Part shown: positions 22,399-35,165 of the stretch, piece by piece
Numbering within the stretch: position 1 is the stretch's first letter
Layout: the number at the start of each line of letters is the position of its first letter
Origin: Allobosea sp. CRIB-10
Lineage (GTDB): Bacteria; Pseudomonadota; Alphaproteobacteria; Rhizobiales; Beijerinckiaceae
NCBI RefSeq assembly: GCF_900112185.1
Contig: NZ_FOKP01000004.1
Coordinates: forward strand, 124,001-188,000
Direction of reading: 5' to 3'
DNA: 64,000 nt
Program-made: the position numbers and the translations under genes
The notes under the pieces: generated by a model
What the model was told of the DNA's origin: nothing
The model's database searches: none
Seen by the model: only the letters and a program-made list of their open reading frames with translations

Positions 22399-23574
22399 AT
22401 GGCGCCTCGCGCAAAATCAGCACTCCGGCTAACTCGGCTCAAGGTCAGAAACTGGCGGAACTTTCGCGAGGTTGAAGTACGGCTTGGAAAGCGCGCGATC
22501 TTTGTAGGACCGAACGCGTCGGGCAAATCGAATCTGCTCGATGCGATTCGGTTCCTCCGGGATTTGGTTAAACCTGTGGGCGGTGGGCTAGCTGCTGCAG
22601 TCGAGGAACGCGGCGGCATACCAAAGCTTCGGTCACTCTACGCACGGGGAACGCGCACAGACGTAGTTATCGATGTCGATGTTGGAGATGACGAAGCCCC
22701 CTTGCAGTGGTCTTACCGGCTCAGCTTCACTCGGATTGGTAAGGACAATTTTGCTAGCGTCACCGAGGAAGTCGTCAAGCGGAACGGAGAGGAAATTGCC
22801 TCTCAACGCCGCAGCAACGCTGATGACCAACAAAAGCTGGCACAGACTTTAATTCAGCAAGCTGGTCAGAATGCTCATTTCCGAGAGCTGGTCGAATTCT
22901 TTGAATCCATACGCTACCTGCACATAGTTCCTCAGATTATGCGCGATTCACGGCGGGCTCTGGAGAAAGGTGAAGACCCATATGGTGGAGACCTTTTGGA
23001 GCGAATAAATGCCACCCCTCCGAAAACGCGTAATGCTCGGCTAAGACGAATTTCGGAAGCTTTAAGGATTGCGGTCCCGCAATTCGTCAACCTTGAATTA
23101 GAGGTAGACAAACGCGGAAGTCCGCATCTGAAGGTCTTATTTAAGCATTGGCGACCGAATCCGACAACTCAAAACGAAAGTCAGCTTTCTGATGGGACGC
23201 TTCGTTTGATCGGATTTCTGTGGTCGACGAGCGAACGAGAAGGGCCTCTTCTTCTAGAAGAGCCTGAATTGTCATTGCATGAGGACGTGGCGCGGCAACT
23301 GCCCGCCATGATCGCTCGTATGCAGCGGCATTCAGGACGACAAGTTCTCATGACCACTCATTCCGAAGCGATTGCAGGCGAGCCCGGAATTGGCACTCAC
23401 GAAGTGTTCCGCTTAGAGCCAGGGGAAAATGGCACTACCGCTGAGATGGCAGCAGACAACCAAGACGTTATGAATATGGTAGAAGCGGGTTTCACTGTTG
23501 GCGAGGCTGTAATGCCGATGGCTCGCCCAAAGAACATCAATCAACTTTCACTTTTCGACGTCGTCAGTGGTTAA
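22399..23574 (+). CDS. OLD/RecF-like AAA ATPase of a putative two-gene defence system
   Basis: A 391-residue ABC-type/SMC-like ATPase without transmembrane segments. Walker A GPNASGKSNLLDAIRFL (residues 37-44), signature LSDGTLR (263-269), Walker B LLLEEPEL (284-291) and H-loop TTHSE (319-323) are all present. The middle part (residues 100-250) is the variable insertion of this class. The stop overlaps the next gene by eight bases, so the two proteins are made together. Codon use is richer in A/T-ending codons (TTA, ATA, AAT) than in any neighbour, a sign of transfer. ATPase plus TOPRIM-like partner recalls PARIS, RloAB and AbiL-type phage defence; the precise family is not assigned. Confidence 0.82.
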   Translation: MAPRAKSALRLTRLKVRNWRNFREVEVRLGKRAIFVGPNASGKSNLLDAIRFLRDLVKPVGGGLAAAVEERGGIPKLRSLYARGTRTDVVIDVDVGDDEAPLQWSYRLSFTRIGKDNFASVTEEVVKRNGEEIASQRRSNADDQQKLAQTLIQQAGQNAHFRELVEFFESIRYLHIVPQIMRDSRRALEKGEDPYGGDLLERINATPPKTRNARLRRISEALRIAVPQFVNLELEVDKRGSPHLKVLFKHWRPNPTTQNESQLSDGTLRLIGFLWSTSEREGPLLLEEPELSLHEDVARQLPAMIARMQRHSGRQVLMTTHSEAIAGEPGIGTHEVFRLEPGENGTTAEMAADNQDVMNMVEAGFTVGEAVMPMARPKNINQLSLFDVVSG

Positions 23575-24172
23575 GATAAATTTTGCATCCGAAGGGATAG
23601 TCGACGCTGCAATCGCGCGGCGACTAATTTCTCACGCGGGGGCTGAACCTGGTCTTGAAAGGCCCGCGCACGGAAAGCACAAATTAGACCCGTTGCTACA
23701 AAAATATCGAAGCGCTTCTGAACATGGCGCTCCATGGTTGGTTCTACGCGATCTGGATCGCGATTCGCTTTGCGCACCGGAGCTGTTGCGGCGCCTCGGT
23801 GTGCGACCGACGAACAATTTTTGTATGAGGATCGCGGTTCGAGAAGTCGAGAGTTGGATACTGGCAGATCGGCAAGGGCTAGCAGATTTTCTCAGAATCC
23901 CAGTTGCTAGAGTGAATCCTAGCCCAGAAGCACTCCCAAATCCGAAGCGTTATGTTATCGATCTGGCTCGCTCGTCTCGATCGCGAGACATTCGGGAGGC
24001 GATTGTTCCGCACGAAGGCAGCGGCCAGGAACAAGGGCCCGAGTATGCGGCTCAAATGGCTGGGTTCGCCGAGAACCAGTGGAATGTAGCACGCGCAATC
24101 AACGATGGGGCGGCAGCATCTTTGATAAAAGTGGATATTCGATTGAGAGAGCTTATCGCACGCCAAGGCTGA
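23567..24172 (+). CDS. TOPRIM/DUF4276-like effector partner of the ATPase
   Basis: A 201-residue protein starting at GTG 23567 inside the ATPase gene. FASEGIVDAAIARRLISHAG gives the leading Glu-Gly of a TOPRIM fold and WLVLRDLDRDSL gives the DxD motif (Asp62, Asp64). MRIAVREVESWILADRQGLA, DFL is the hallmark of DUF4276 proteins, with NPKRYVIDLAR and a C-terminal helix following. All putative catalytic acids are present, so it may be a nuclease or nucleotide-acting effector. Composition matches the ATPase gene and differs from the flanks, so the pair arrived as a unit. Function by analogy only. Confidence 0.72.
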   Translation: MVKINFASEGIVDAAIARRLISHAGAEPGLERPAHGKHKLDPLLQKYRSASEHGAPWLVLRDLDRDSLCAPELLRRLGVRPTNNFCMRIAVREVESWILADRQGLADFLRIPVARVNPSPEALPNPKRYVIDLARSSRSRDIREAIVPHEGSGQEQGPEYAAQMAGFAENQWNVARAINDGAAASLIKVDIRLRELIARQG

Positions 24173-24316
24173 CTGTGCCGCGCCTAATTAGCTTCGCCCT
24201 CATCTAAGCGCGGGAACCTGCAACAAGAATACGGACTTGCCTCGACCCGCTCGCTCAAAGAGCGCGCGGGTCCGTCGCCAACGTGACCAATCACAGAGAC
24301 CACACTTCTTTTTTTG

Positions 24317-25378
24317 TCAGGCCCTGACCTCGAACACCATGTTGAACGGCGTCTCGGTGGCGCGGCGGAAGCGGGTGAAGCCGGCATCGAGCGCGACCTT
24401 GCGCAAACGCATCTCGCCAGCCTGCGCACCCAGCCCCAATCCGACCTCCTGCGCCATCGAGGCGGGCGTGCAGATCATCGTCGAGGCCCCATAGAAGATC
24501 CGGCCCACGGGATTGAGGTTCTGCTTGAGATTGTCATGGGCAAAGGGCTCGACGATCATCCAGGTGCCGCCCTCGGCCAGTGTCTCCTTCACGTGACGGC
24601 CGGCGCCCACCGGGTCGCCCATGTCGTGCAGGCAATCGAACATGGCGACGAGGTCATAGCTCGCCGCCGGGAAATCCTTGGCGCTCGCCCGCTCGAAGAC
24701 GATGCGGTCGCCGACCCCGGCCTTCTCCGCCGCTTCCCTGCCCTTCTCGATCGAGGGCCCGTGATAGTCGAAGGCGTAGAAGCGCGACTTCGGATAGGCC
24801 TGCGCCATCAATATGGTCGAGGCGCCATGGCCGCAGCCGACATCGGCGACGACTGCGCCCGCTTCGAGCTTGGCTTTGACGCCGTCCAGCGCCGGGATCC
24901 AGCTGCTCACCAGATTGGTGTTGTAGCCCGGCCGGAAGAAGCGCTCGGTGCCGCGGAACAGGCAATTGCTGTGCTCGTGCCAGCCCAGGCCGGCGCCGGT
25001 CTTGAAGGCCTGCTCGACCTTGGGCTCGTCGACCCACATCGACTGGACGATCTCGAAGGCGCCGGCGAAGAAGGCCGGGCTGCCCTCCTCGGCGAAGGCC
25101 ATGGCCTGTTCCGGCGACAGGCTGAAGCTGTCGATCGTCTCGTCATACTGCACGTACTCGGCGGCGGCCTGGGCCGAGAGCCATTCGCGGACATAGCGTT
25201 CCTTGAGGCCGGTCTTGCCGGCGAGTTCCGCAGCCGTGACCGCCTTGCCATCGGCCATCGCCTTGTAGAGGCCGAGCTGGTCGCCAAGGACGATGAGCGA
25301 GCCGGTGACGCAGGCCCCGACGTCCCCGACGAGACGTCCCACCAAGGCATCAAGCTTTTGCGGATCGGATTCACGCAT
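24317..25378 (-). CDS. Winged-helix plus SAM-dependent methyltransferase protein
   Basis: A 353-residue protein with an N-terminal winged-helix/dimerisation domain (VTGSLIVLGDQLGLYKAMAD, VTAAELAGKTGLKERYVREW, LSAQAAAEYVQYD) and a C-terminal class I methyltransferase domain: VVADVGCGHGASTILMAQAY, FYAFDYHGPSIEKGR, YDLVAMFDCLHDMGDPVGAG and LAEGGTWMIVEPFAHDN. This is the arrangement of the Rv2258c-like O-methyltransferase group. ATG 25378 has AGGAG upstream; the longer frame to 25480 is not supported. It stands alone between the ATPase island and carB; the 144 bases after it towards the island contain a GACCCGC...GCGGGTC hairpin (24244-24272) but no gene. Substrate unknown. Confidence 0.85.
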   Translation of the reverse strand: MRESDPQKLDALVGRLVGDVGACVTGSLIVLGDQLGLYKAMADGKAVTAAELAGKTGLKERYVREWLSAQAAAEYVQYDETIDSFSLSPEQAMAFAEEGSPAFFAGAFEIVQSMWVDEPKVEQAFKTGAGLGWHEHSNCLFRGTERFFRPGYNTNLVSSWIPALDGVKAKLEAGAVVADVGCGHGASTILMAQAYPKSRFYAFDYHGPSIEKGREAAEKAGVGDRIVFERASAKDFPAASYDLVAMFDCLHDMGDPVGAGRHVKETLAEGGTWMIVEPFAHDNLKQNLNPVGRIFYGASTMICTPASMAQEVGLGLGAQAGEMRLRKVALDAGFTRFRRATETPFNMVFEVRA

Positions 25379-25674
25379 GGCCAAGCTCCTCTGGTTGGGG
25401 AGGGCGTGGCCGGGGCCTGACGCGAACCGGCACGACGCCATCGCGGAAGCGGATGCTATACCCGGCCTGTCAGCGCTCAACTGCGCAAAGGGAGAAATAC
25501 GCCAGCTGTGCGCGCAGGACCTGTGTGCGCATGACAGGAAGAAGCGCTTTCCGCTTCCCCCCGCCGCCTCCCCCGTCTATAGCGAGCGCCTAGCATTCAT
25601 CTTCAGGCGCTCGCTGGCCCCCGCTCCTTTCGATCGGACGGGCTCTGCGCGCCCGCACGGAACCGGTCGAGCCC

Positions 25675-29007
<3,333 letters not shown>

Positions 29008-29111
29008 ACCGGCTGCGCGGCGAAGTAGTTTTCTGACGATCGGGAGCGATTCGGGCGCGTCGGCCCCAAGTTGGCGCGTGACCGATCGCTTTTCATAACT
29101 GGGACGGAACG

Positions 29112-29585
29112 ATGGACAAGGTTCCCATGACGGCCGGCGGTTTCGCCGCCCTCGAAGTCGAGTTGAAGCAGCGCCAGCAGGTCGAGCGCCCGCGCATCAT
29201 CACGGCGATCGCCGAAGCGCGCGCGCTGGGCGATCTCTCGGAGAATGCCGAGTATCACGCTGCCAAGGAGGCCCAATCGCTGAACGAGGGCCGCATCATG
29301 GAGCTCGAATCGCTCATCGGCCGCGCCGACATCATCGATGTCAGCAAGCTCGGCGGCGACACGATCAAGTTCGGCGCGACCGTCAAGTTGATCGACGACG
29401 ATACCGAGGAAGAGAAGCTCTACCAGATCGTCGGCGAGCCGGAATCGGACGTGAAGTCCGGCAAGGTCTCGATCGGCTCGCCGATCGCGCGCGCTTTGAT
29501 CGGCAAGAAGGTCGGCGATTCCGTCCAGGTCAACACGCCCGGCGGCGGCAAGTCCTATGAGGTCGTCAGCGTCGCCTTCCGCTGA
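29112..29585 (+). CDS. greA: Transcription elongation factor GreA
   Basis: Rescues backtracked RNA polymerase by stimulating transcript cleavage through the secondary channel. The 157-residue protein has the N-terminal coiled coil ([60 protein letters not shown]) with the acidic tip Asp-Leu-Ser-Glu, and the C-terminal FKBP-like domain ending [20 protein letters not shown]. Length is normal. It follows carB after a 104-base gap and is probably transcribed from its own promoter there. Confidence 0.97.
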   Translation: MDKVPMTAGGFAALEVELKQRQQVERPRIITAIAEARALGDLSENAEYHAAKEAQSLNEGRIMELESLIGRADIIDVSKLGGDTIKFGATVKLIDDDTEEEKLYQIVGEPESDVKSGKVSIGSPIARALIGKKVGDSVQVNTPGGGKSYEVVSVAFR

Positions 29586-29654
29586 TCGGACGACTTGGCC
29601 AGTCCTGCGGCAGTCCCTAGATTAGAGATCCGACTGCCTGCCGGAGACCACGCC

Positions 29655-30143
29655 ATGACCACGCGTCGCGCATTTCTCACCGGGTCCGCCGCGCTCGCTG
29701 CCGGCGGGCTCTTTTCGCTTCCGGTGCTGGCGCAGGGCATCGCTATCGGAGGGATTCGCGTCGATGCGCGCCTGCTCGGCCCGCAGGGCTGGGGCGAGAA
29801 TGCGCCGCGGATCGGCCGCGCCCTCGAGCGGGAACTCGCTCGTCAGCTCATCTCGCTGCGCCAGCGCGGCGGCCCGATCCTGCTCGTCACCGTCAAAGGC
29901 CTCTGGCTCGCCAGCGCCGCCGGCGGCGGCATGGCCGGCGATGGCGGTGGCGGCAACAGCGACGATATGGACACGGTCGCTGATGTGATCGACCGCGGCC
30001 GCCTGATCGTCAGCCACAACATCCGCTCGATGCTCCCCTCCAATTCGGGAGGCGCCTGGTATCGGCCGGACATCGACGAGCGCCGAGTCGCTGCCCTGCT
30101 CGAGAACAACGCCCTGTGGATCAAGCGCTATCTCGGCGCCTGA
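29655..30143 (+). CDS. Tat-exported protein, paralogue of the following lipoprotein
   Basis: A 162-residue protein of unknown function. The N-terminus TTRRAFLTGSAALAAGGLFS is a twin-arginine signal (RRAFL) with an Ala-Gln cleavage site (LPVLAQ). The mature part has VKGLWLASAAGGGMAGDGGG (Gly-rich loop) and ends GGAWYRPDIDERRVAALLEN, NALWIKRYLGA. The next gene encodes a lipoprotein whose C-terminus, GAWYRPDINQRRIDALVANN, then AQWIRRYIGG, is nearly the same, so the pair arose by duplication. ATG 29655 is chosen as the codon opening the Tat signal; the longer frame from 29595 would bury it. The four-base gap to the next gene indicates one operon. Confidence 0.72.
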   Translation: MTTRRAFLTGSAALAAGGLFSLPVLAQGIAIGGIRVDARLLGPQGWGENAPRIGRALERELARQLISLRQRGGPILLVTVKGLWLASAAGGGMAGDGGGGNSDDMDTVADVIDRGRLIVSHNIRSMLPSNSGGAWYRPDIDERRVAALLENNALWIKRYLGA

Positions 30144-30147
30144 GGCC

Positions 30148-30615
30148 ATGCTCGTCCGCCGCGCCATCCTGATCGGCCTGGCCACGACAATGCTGGCGGG
30201 CTGCCAGACGATCGGGCAGACCGCGCCGCCGGTCGCGATCGGCACGATCCGCATCGACACCGGGCCGCTCGCCGCGAAGGGGCAGAGCGCCACCGCCGCC
30301 GAGATCAAACCGATGCTGGAGCGCGAGCTCGCCAGCCTCCGCAGCGCCCGCGGCGCAACCCTGCAGGTGACGGTCTCCGGGCTCTACCTGACGAGCTATG
30401 CCGGCGGGCAGGCCGCAACCCTGGGCAACGACACGCTCGAAAGCGAAGCGGTACTGGTCGGCCCGGATGGCCGGGAGATCGCCCGCTATCCGATCATGTC
30501 GATCATGGCGCCGAGCTTCAGCGGCGCCTGGTATCGGCCGGATATCAACCAGCGGCGGATCGACGCCTTGGTCGCGAACAACGCCCAGTGGATCAGGCGC
30601 TATATCGGCGGCTGA
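30148..30615 (+). CDS. Lipoprotein, paralogue of the preceding Tat protein
   Basis: A 155-residue lipoprotein of unknown function. RRAILIGLATTMLAGCQTIG carries a lipobox (LAGC) with Cys19 or so as the lipidation site; Gln at +2 predicts sorting to the outer membrane. The mature part shares with the upstream protein the pattern ERELASLRSARGATLQVTVS, GLYLTSYAGGQ and the C-terminal GAWYRPDINQRRIDALVANN. The central Gly-rich loop of the Tat paralogue is replaced by LESEAVLVGPDGREIARYPI. The two probably act in the same envelope compartment. Confidence 0.72.
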   Translation: MLVRRAILIGLATTMLAGCQTIGQTAPPVAIGTIRIDTGPLAAKGQSATAAEIKPMLERELASLRSARGATLQVTVSGLYLTSYAGGQAATLGNDTLESEAVLVGPDGREIARYPIMSIMAPSFSGAWYRPDINQRRIDALVANNAQWIRRYIGG

Positions 30616-30624
30616 CCGAATGCT

Positions 30625-31086
30625 CTAAAGCGGCGCGATCGGCGCGTCCTTGACCCGGTCGAGCGCCAGCGCCGTGCGGACATTGCGCACATTCGGCAGC
30701 GCCGTCAGGTCGGCGACGAAATCCTGGAAGGCCTTAAGGTCGGTTGCGACGCATTTCAGGATGAAGTCGATGTCGCCCGAGAGCGTCCAGCACTCGCGCA
30801 CCAGCGACCAGTCGCGGATCCGCTCCTGGAAGGCGGCAAGGTCGGCCTCGGCCTGGCTGGCGAGATGGACGAAGGCGAAACAGACCACCTCGATGCCGAG
30901 CTTGCGCTCGTCGAGGAGCGCCCGGTAGCCGGTGATGACACCGGCCTCCTCCAGCGCGCGCACGCGTCGCAGGCAAGGCGGCGGCGAGATACCGACCCGG
31001 CTCGCGAGCTCGACATTGGTCATGCGCCCGTCGCTCTGCAGCTCCGTCAGGATGCGGAGATCGATCTCGTCGAGTTTAGAGCGCAC
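30625..31086 (-). CDS. Lrp/AsnC family transcriptional regulator
   Basis: A 153-residue feast/famine regulator. N-terminal helix-turn-helix: KLDEIDLRILTELQSDGRMT, NVELASRVGISPPPCLRRVR, ALEEAGVITGYRALLDERKL. The C-terminal ACT-like RAM domain (VVCFAFVHLASQAEADLAAF; CWTLSGDIDFILKCVATDLK) binds amino acids and forms octamers. The start is GTG 31086, preceded by AGGAGG at ideal spacing; the longer ATG frame is not needed. It converges with the lipoprotein gene and diverges from the ELM1-like gene. Target genes are not evident. Confidence 0.9.
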   Translation of the reverse strand: MRSKLDEIDLRILTELQSDGRMTNVELASRVGISPPPCLRRVRALEEAGVITGYRALLDERKLGIEVVCFAFVHLASQAEADLAAFQERIRDWSLVRECWTLSGDIDFILKCVATDLKAFQDFVADLTALPNVRNVRTALALDRVKDAPIAPL

Positions 31087-31176
31087 AAATCCTCCTGAAA
31101 AATGGCCGCGCAGGTGTAGACGGGCCATCGACGCGTTACAAGGCGTCGATCCACGCCAATTCCGGGCCAAACCGTC

Positions 31177-33178
<2,002 letters not shown>

Positions 33179-33197
33179 CCATAACCCGCATGCATCA

Positions 33198-33217
33198 CTG
33201 GAATTGATCAATTCCAG
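33198..33217. promoter_or_regulatory. Perfect 20-base palindrome between trxB and lsrB
   Basis: CTGGAATTGATCAATTCCAG reads the same on both strands. It lies between the trxB stop and the lsrB start with no T tract after it, so an operator is more likely than a terminator. A shorter version of its centre, ATTGATCAAT, recurs at 42947-42956 upstream of the outer-membrane protein and glycosyltransferase genes. Confidence 0.5.
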
Positions 33218-33320
33218 CACGATATTAAGGGCTAAAATCAACGGTCCCGGCAAAGGAGTCGTTGACCGGACAACTCTATCCCCCCATCATGCGCTGAACG
33301 CATAACACGGGGGGAACGCG

Positions 33321-34211
33321 GTGGATTGGGACCGCATCCGAATCTTCTACACGGTTGCTGAATCGGGAAGCTTCACCAAGGCCGGCGACGGGCTGGGTCT
33401 CAGCCAATCGGCTGTGAGCCGCCAAATCGGCGCGCTCGAACGCGAATTGCGCGCGCCGCTGTTCCACCGCCACACGCGCGGCCTCATTCTCACCGAGCAG
33501 GGCGAACTGCTCTGGCGCGCCGCGCGAGAGATGACGCAGCGCCTAGAGCGGACGCGCGCCCAGCTCTCGGAAACGCGCGAGCATCCGTCCGGCGAGCTCA
33601 AAGTCACCGCGACCCGTGGCCTCGGCGGCCATTGGCTGACGCCGCGCCTGGCCGAGTTCCTGGACCTCTATCCCGACATCAAGGTCGAGCTCATCCTCAC
33701 CGACGAGGAGCTCGACCTCTCGATGCGCGAGGCCGACATCGCAATTCGCCTACGCCAGCCGCAGCAGCCCGACCTGATCCAGCGCCGGCTCTTCACGGTG
33801 CACTTCCACGTCTACGGCGCGCCGGCCTATATCAAGCGCTTCGGCGAGCCGAAGAGCTATGAGGAGCTCGACAACCACCGGCTGCTCTCCTTCGGCGCCT
33901 CCTCGCCGTCCTATCTGACGGCGGTGCATTGGCTCGGAACACTCGGCCGCGACCAGCGCAATCCGCGCCCGATCCATCTCACCGTCAACAACATCACGGC
34001 GATGAAGCGCGCGGTCGATTCGGGCGCCGGCATCGCCATCCTGCCGGACTATCTGATCGAGGCAGGCTCGCCGCTCGTGCAGCTGATGCGCGAGACCGAG
34101 ATGCCGCAGCTCGAAAGTTATCTGGTCTATCCGGAGGAGATGAAGTCGGTCGCGCGCGTACAGGTCTTCCGCGATTTCCTGATCCAGAAGGCACAGCGCT
34201 GGACCTATTGA
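33321..34211 (+). CDS. lsrB: LysR family regulator of the LsrB/VtlR type
   Basis: A 296-residue LysR regulator. The helix-turn-helix reads WDRIRIFYTVAESGSFTKAG, DGLGLSQSAVSRQIGALERE and LRAPLFHRHTRGLILTEQGE, closely fitting the LsrB (Sinorhizobium) and VtlR (Brucella, Agrobacterium) proteins, which control envelope, redox and small-RNA genes. The C-terminal domain has RGLGGHWLTPRLAEFLDLYP and SMREADIAIRLRQPQQPDLI. Start is GTG 33321 (GTGGATTGGGAC) after a GGGGGGAA stretch. Position right after trxB and just before a probable AbcR-type small RNA gene is the arrangement known for lsrB, which strengthens the name. Confidence 0.82.
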   Translation: MDWDRIRIFYTVAESGSFTKAGDGLGLSQSAVSRQIGALERELRAPLFHRHTRGLILTEQGELLWRAAREMTQRLERTRAQLSETREHPSGELKVTATRGLGGHWLTPRLAEFLDLYPDIKVELILTDEELDLSMREADIAIRLRQPQQPDLIQRRLFTVHFHVYGAPAYIKRFGEPKSYEELDNHRLLSFGASSPSYLTAVHWLGTLGRDQRNPRPIHLTVNNITAMKRAVDSGAGIAILPDYLIEAGSPLVQLMRETEMPQLESYLVYPEEMKSVARVQVFRDFLIQKAQRWTY

Positions 34212-34393
34212 AAAACGGGCAGACGCTGCTGCAAATCGCGGCAGCGTCGTGCCTCACCTCGGCTGCACATGCGTGCCACGCGCGGTCTTCTGGCAATTGT
34301 GACGAATTATAGCAATGAGTCATGTTGCCAGCGCATAACCGACCCGCCCTATGCTGCATTGCGAAAAGGCAGGGTCTGCCCGATATTTGACTC

Positions 34394-34530
34394 ACGGTTG
34401 TTCGGAACGGGCTCCGCATCTCCTCCCGGCGTTGAGTTCGTTCCAGCCGTTCCCCTCTGAGATGTTTGGCGCTTTTGCGCTGGATGTTTCAAACTTCTAG
34501 GCCGGCTCCTTCGGGACGCCGGCCTTTTTT
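34394..34530 (+). ncRNA. Probable AbcR (alpha-r15) family trans-acting small RNA
   Basis: The 387 bases after lsrB hold a compact transcription unit: a sigma-70-like promoter TTGCGA-N17-GATATT (34359-34387), then about 137 bases, then an intrinsic terminator GGCCGGC (34500-34506) / GCCGGCC (34518-34524) plus six T. Inside, GGAACG (34404-34409) pairs with CGTTCC (34439-34444), leaving CTCCTCCC in the loop; TTCCCCTC (34450-34457) is unpaired; GCGC-TTTT-GCGC forms a second hairpin. Two unpaired anti-Shine-Dalgarno stretches between hairpins are the mark of AbcR RNAs, which silence ABC-transporter mRNAs with Hfq and lie beside lsrB in Sinorhizobium. The 5' end is predicted, not measured. Confidence 0.7.
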
Positions 34531-34598
34531 CTTTCAATCACTTGCCGTCCACTTCGAGGCACGCAGCCGAACCGCAGCACCGGATCGGCTGCTTCCGT

Positions 34599-35153
34599 TC
34601 AGCCGCCATGCATTTCGCCGGCGTCCTGTCGTTCGCGCCAATAGCGCGAGGCCAGCGGCCACAGATGCCAGACGGCGCCGGCGAGCAGCGCGAAGCCGAA
34701 AAGCATCGAGCGCCGTGCGCCGCTGGTCAGCGTCTCGGCGGTGTCGTCATAGGCGAGGAAAGTTTTTCCGCGGGAGGTCGCCTCGTAGACGAGCTGATGG
34801 TTCGGATCGACCAGGAAGCGGACCTGCTGGTCTCGGTCGAGCCTGTCGATGTCGTCGACCCAGAGGCCACGGGCGGGCCGGTAGAGCCGCCGGTAGTTGT
34901 ATCGCCCGTCGTCGCGGATAGCCGCGAGCCAGAGGTCCTGCGTGCGATAAGTCGTCGTCCCGCGGCGCCCCGAGCTGACGCGGATCAGCGGCGTGCTGTA
35001 GCTCATCGGGCCGACATGGTCGGCGACCAGGAGATCGCCGCGTGCCAGCGGCAGGGTCCGCCAGCCGGCAACGAGCAGCCAGAGGCCGAGGACGAGGGAG
35101 ATCGCGGCGCCGAGCCAGTTCCAGAAATCCGGCGGTTTCGCAGCCTCGGCCAT
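34599..35153 (-). CDS. DUF3592 membrane protein
   Basis: A 184-residue protein with one hydrophobic segment near each end (WLGAAISLVLGLWLLVAGWR; MLFGFALLAGAVWHLWPLAS) enclosing a periplasmic or extracytoplasmic beta domain of about 100 residues (TTYRTQDLWLAAIRDDGRYN; VDDIDRLDRDQQVRFLVDPN; YEATSRGKTFLAYDD). This layout fits DUF3592, a family of unknown function. ATG 35153 is used; an adjacent GTG would add one residue. The EamA gene upstream on the same strand ends 12 bases before, so the two may be co-transcribed. Confidence 0.72.
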   Translation of the reverse strand: MAEAAKPPDFWNWLGAAISLVLGLWLLVAGWRTLPLARGDLLVADHVGPMSYSTPLIRVSSGRRGTTTYRTQDLWLAAIRDDGRYNYRRLYRPARGLWVDDIDRLDRDQQVRFLVDPNHQLVYEATSRGKTFLAYDDTAETLTSGARRSMLFGFALLAGAVWHLWPLASRYWRERQDAGEMHGG

Positions 35154-35165
35154 CACATCTCCGGA

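Noticed and set aside
24300..24315. Run of seven T as an intrinsic terminator for the ATPase island
   Set aside because: The nearest hairpin (24244-24272) is more than 30 bases upstream, too far for an intrinsic terminator.
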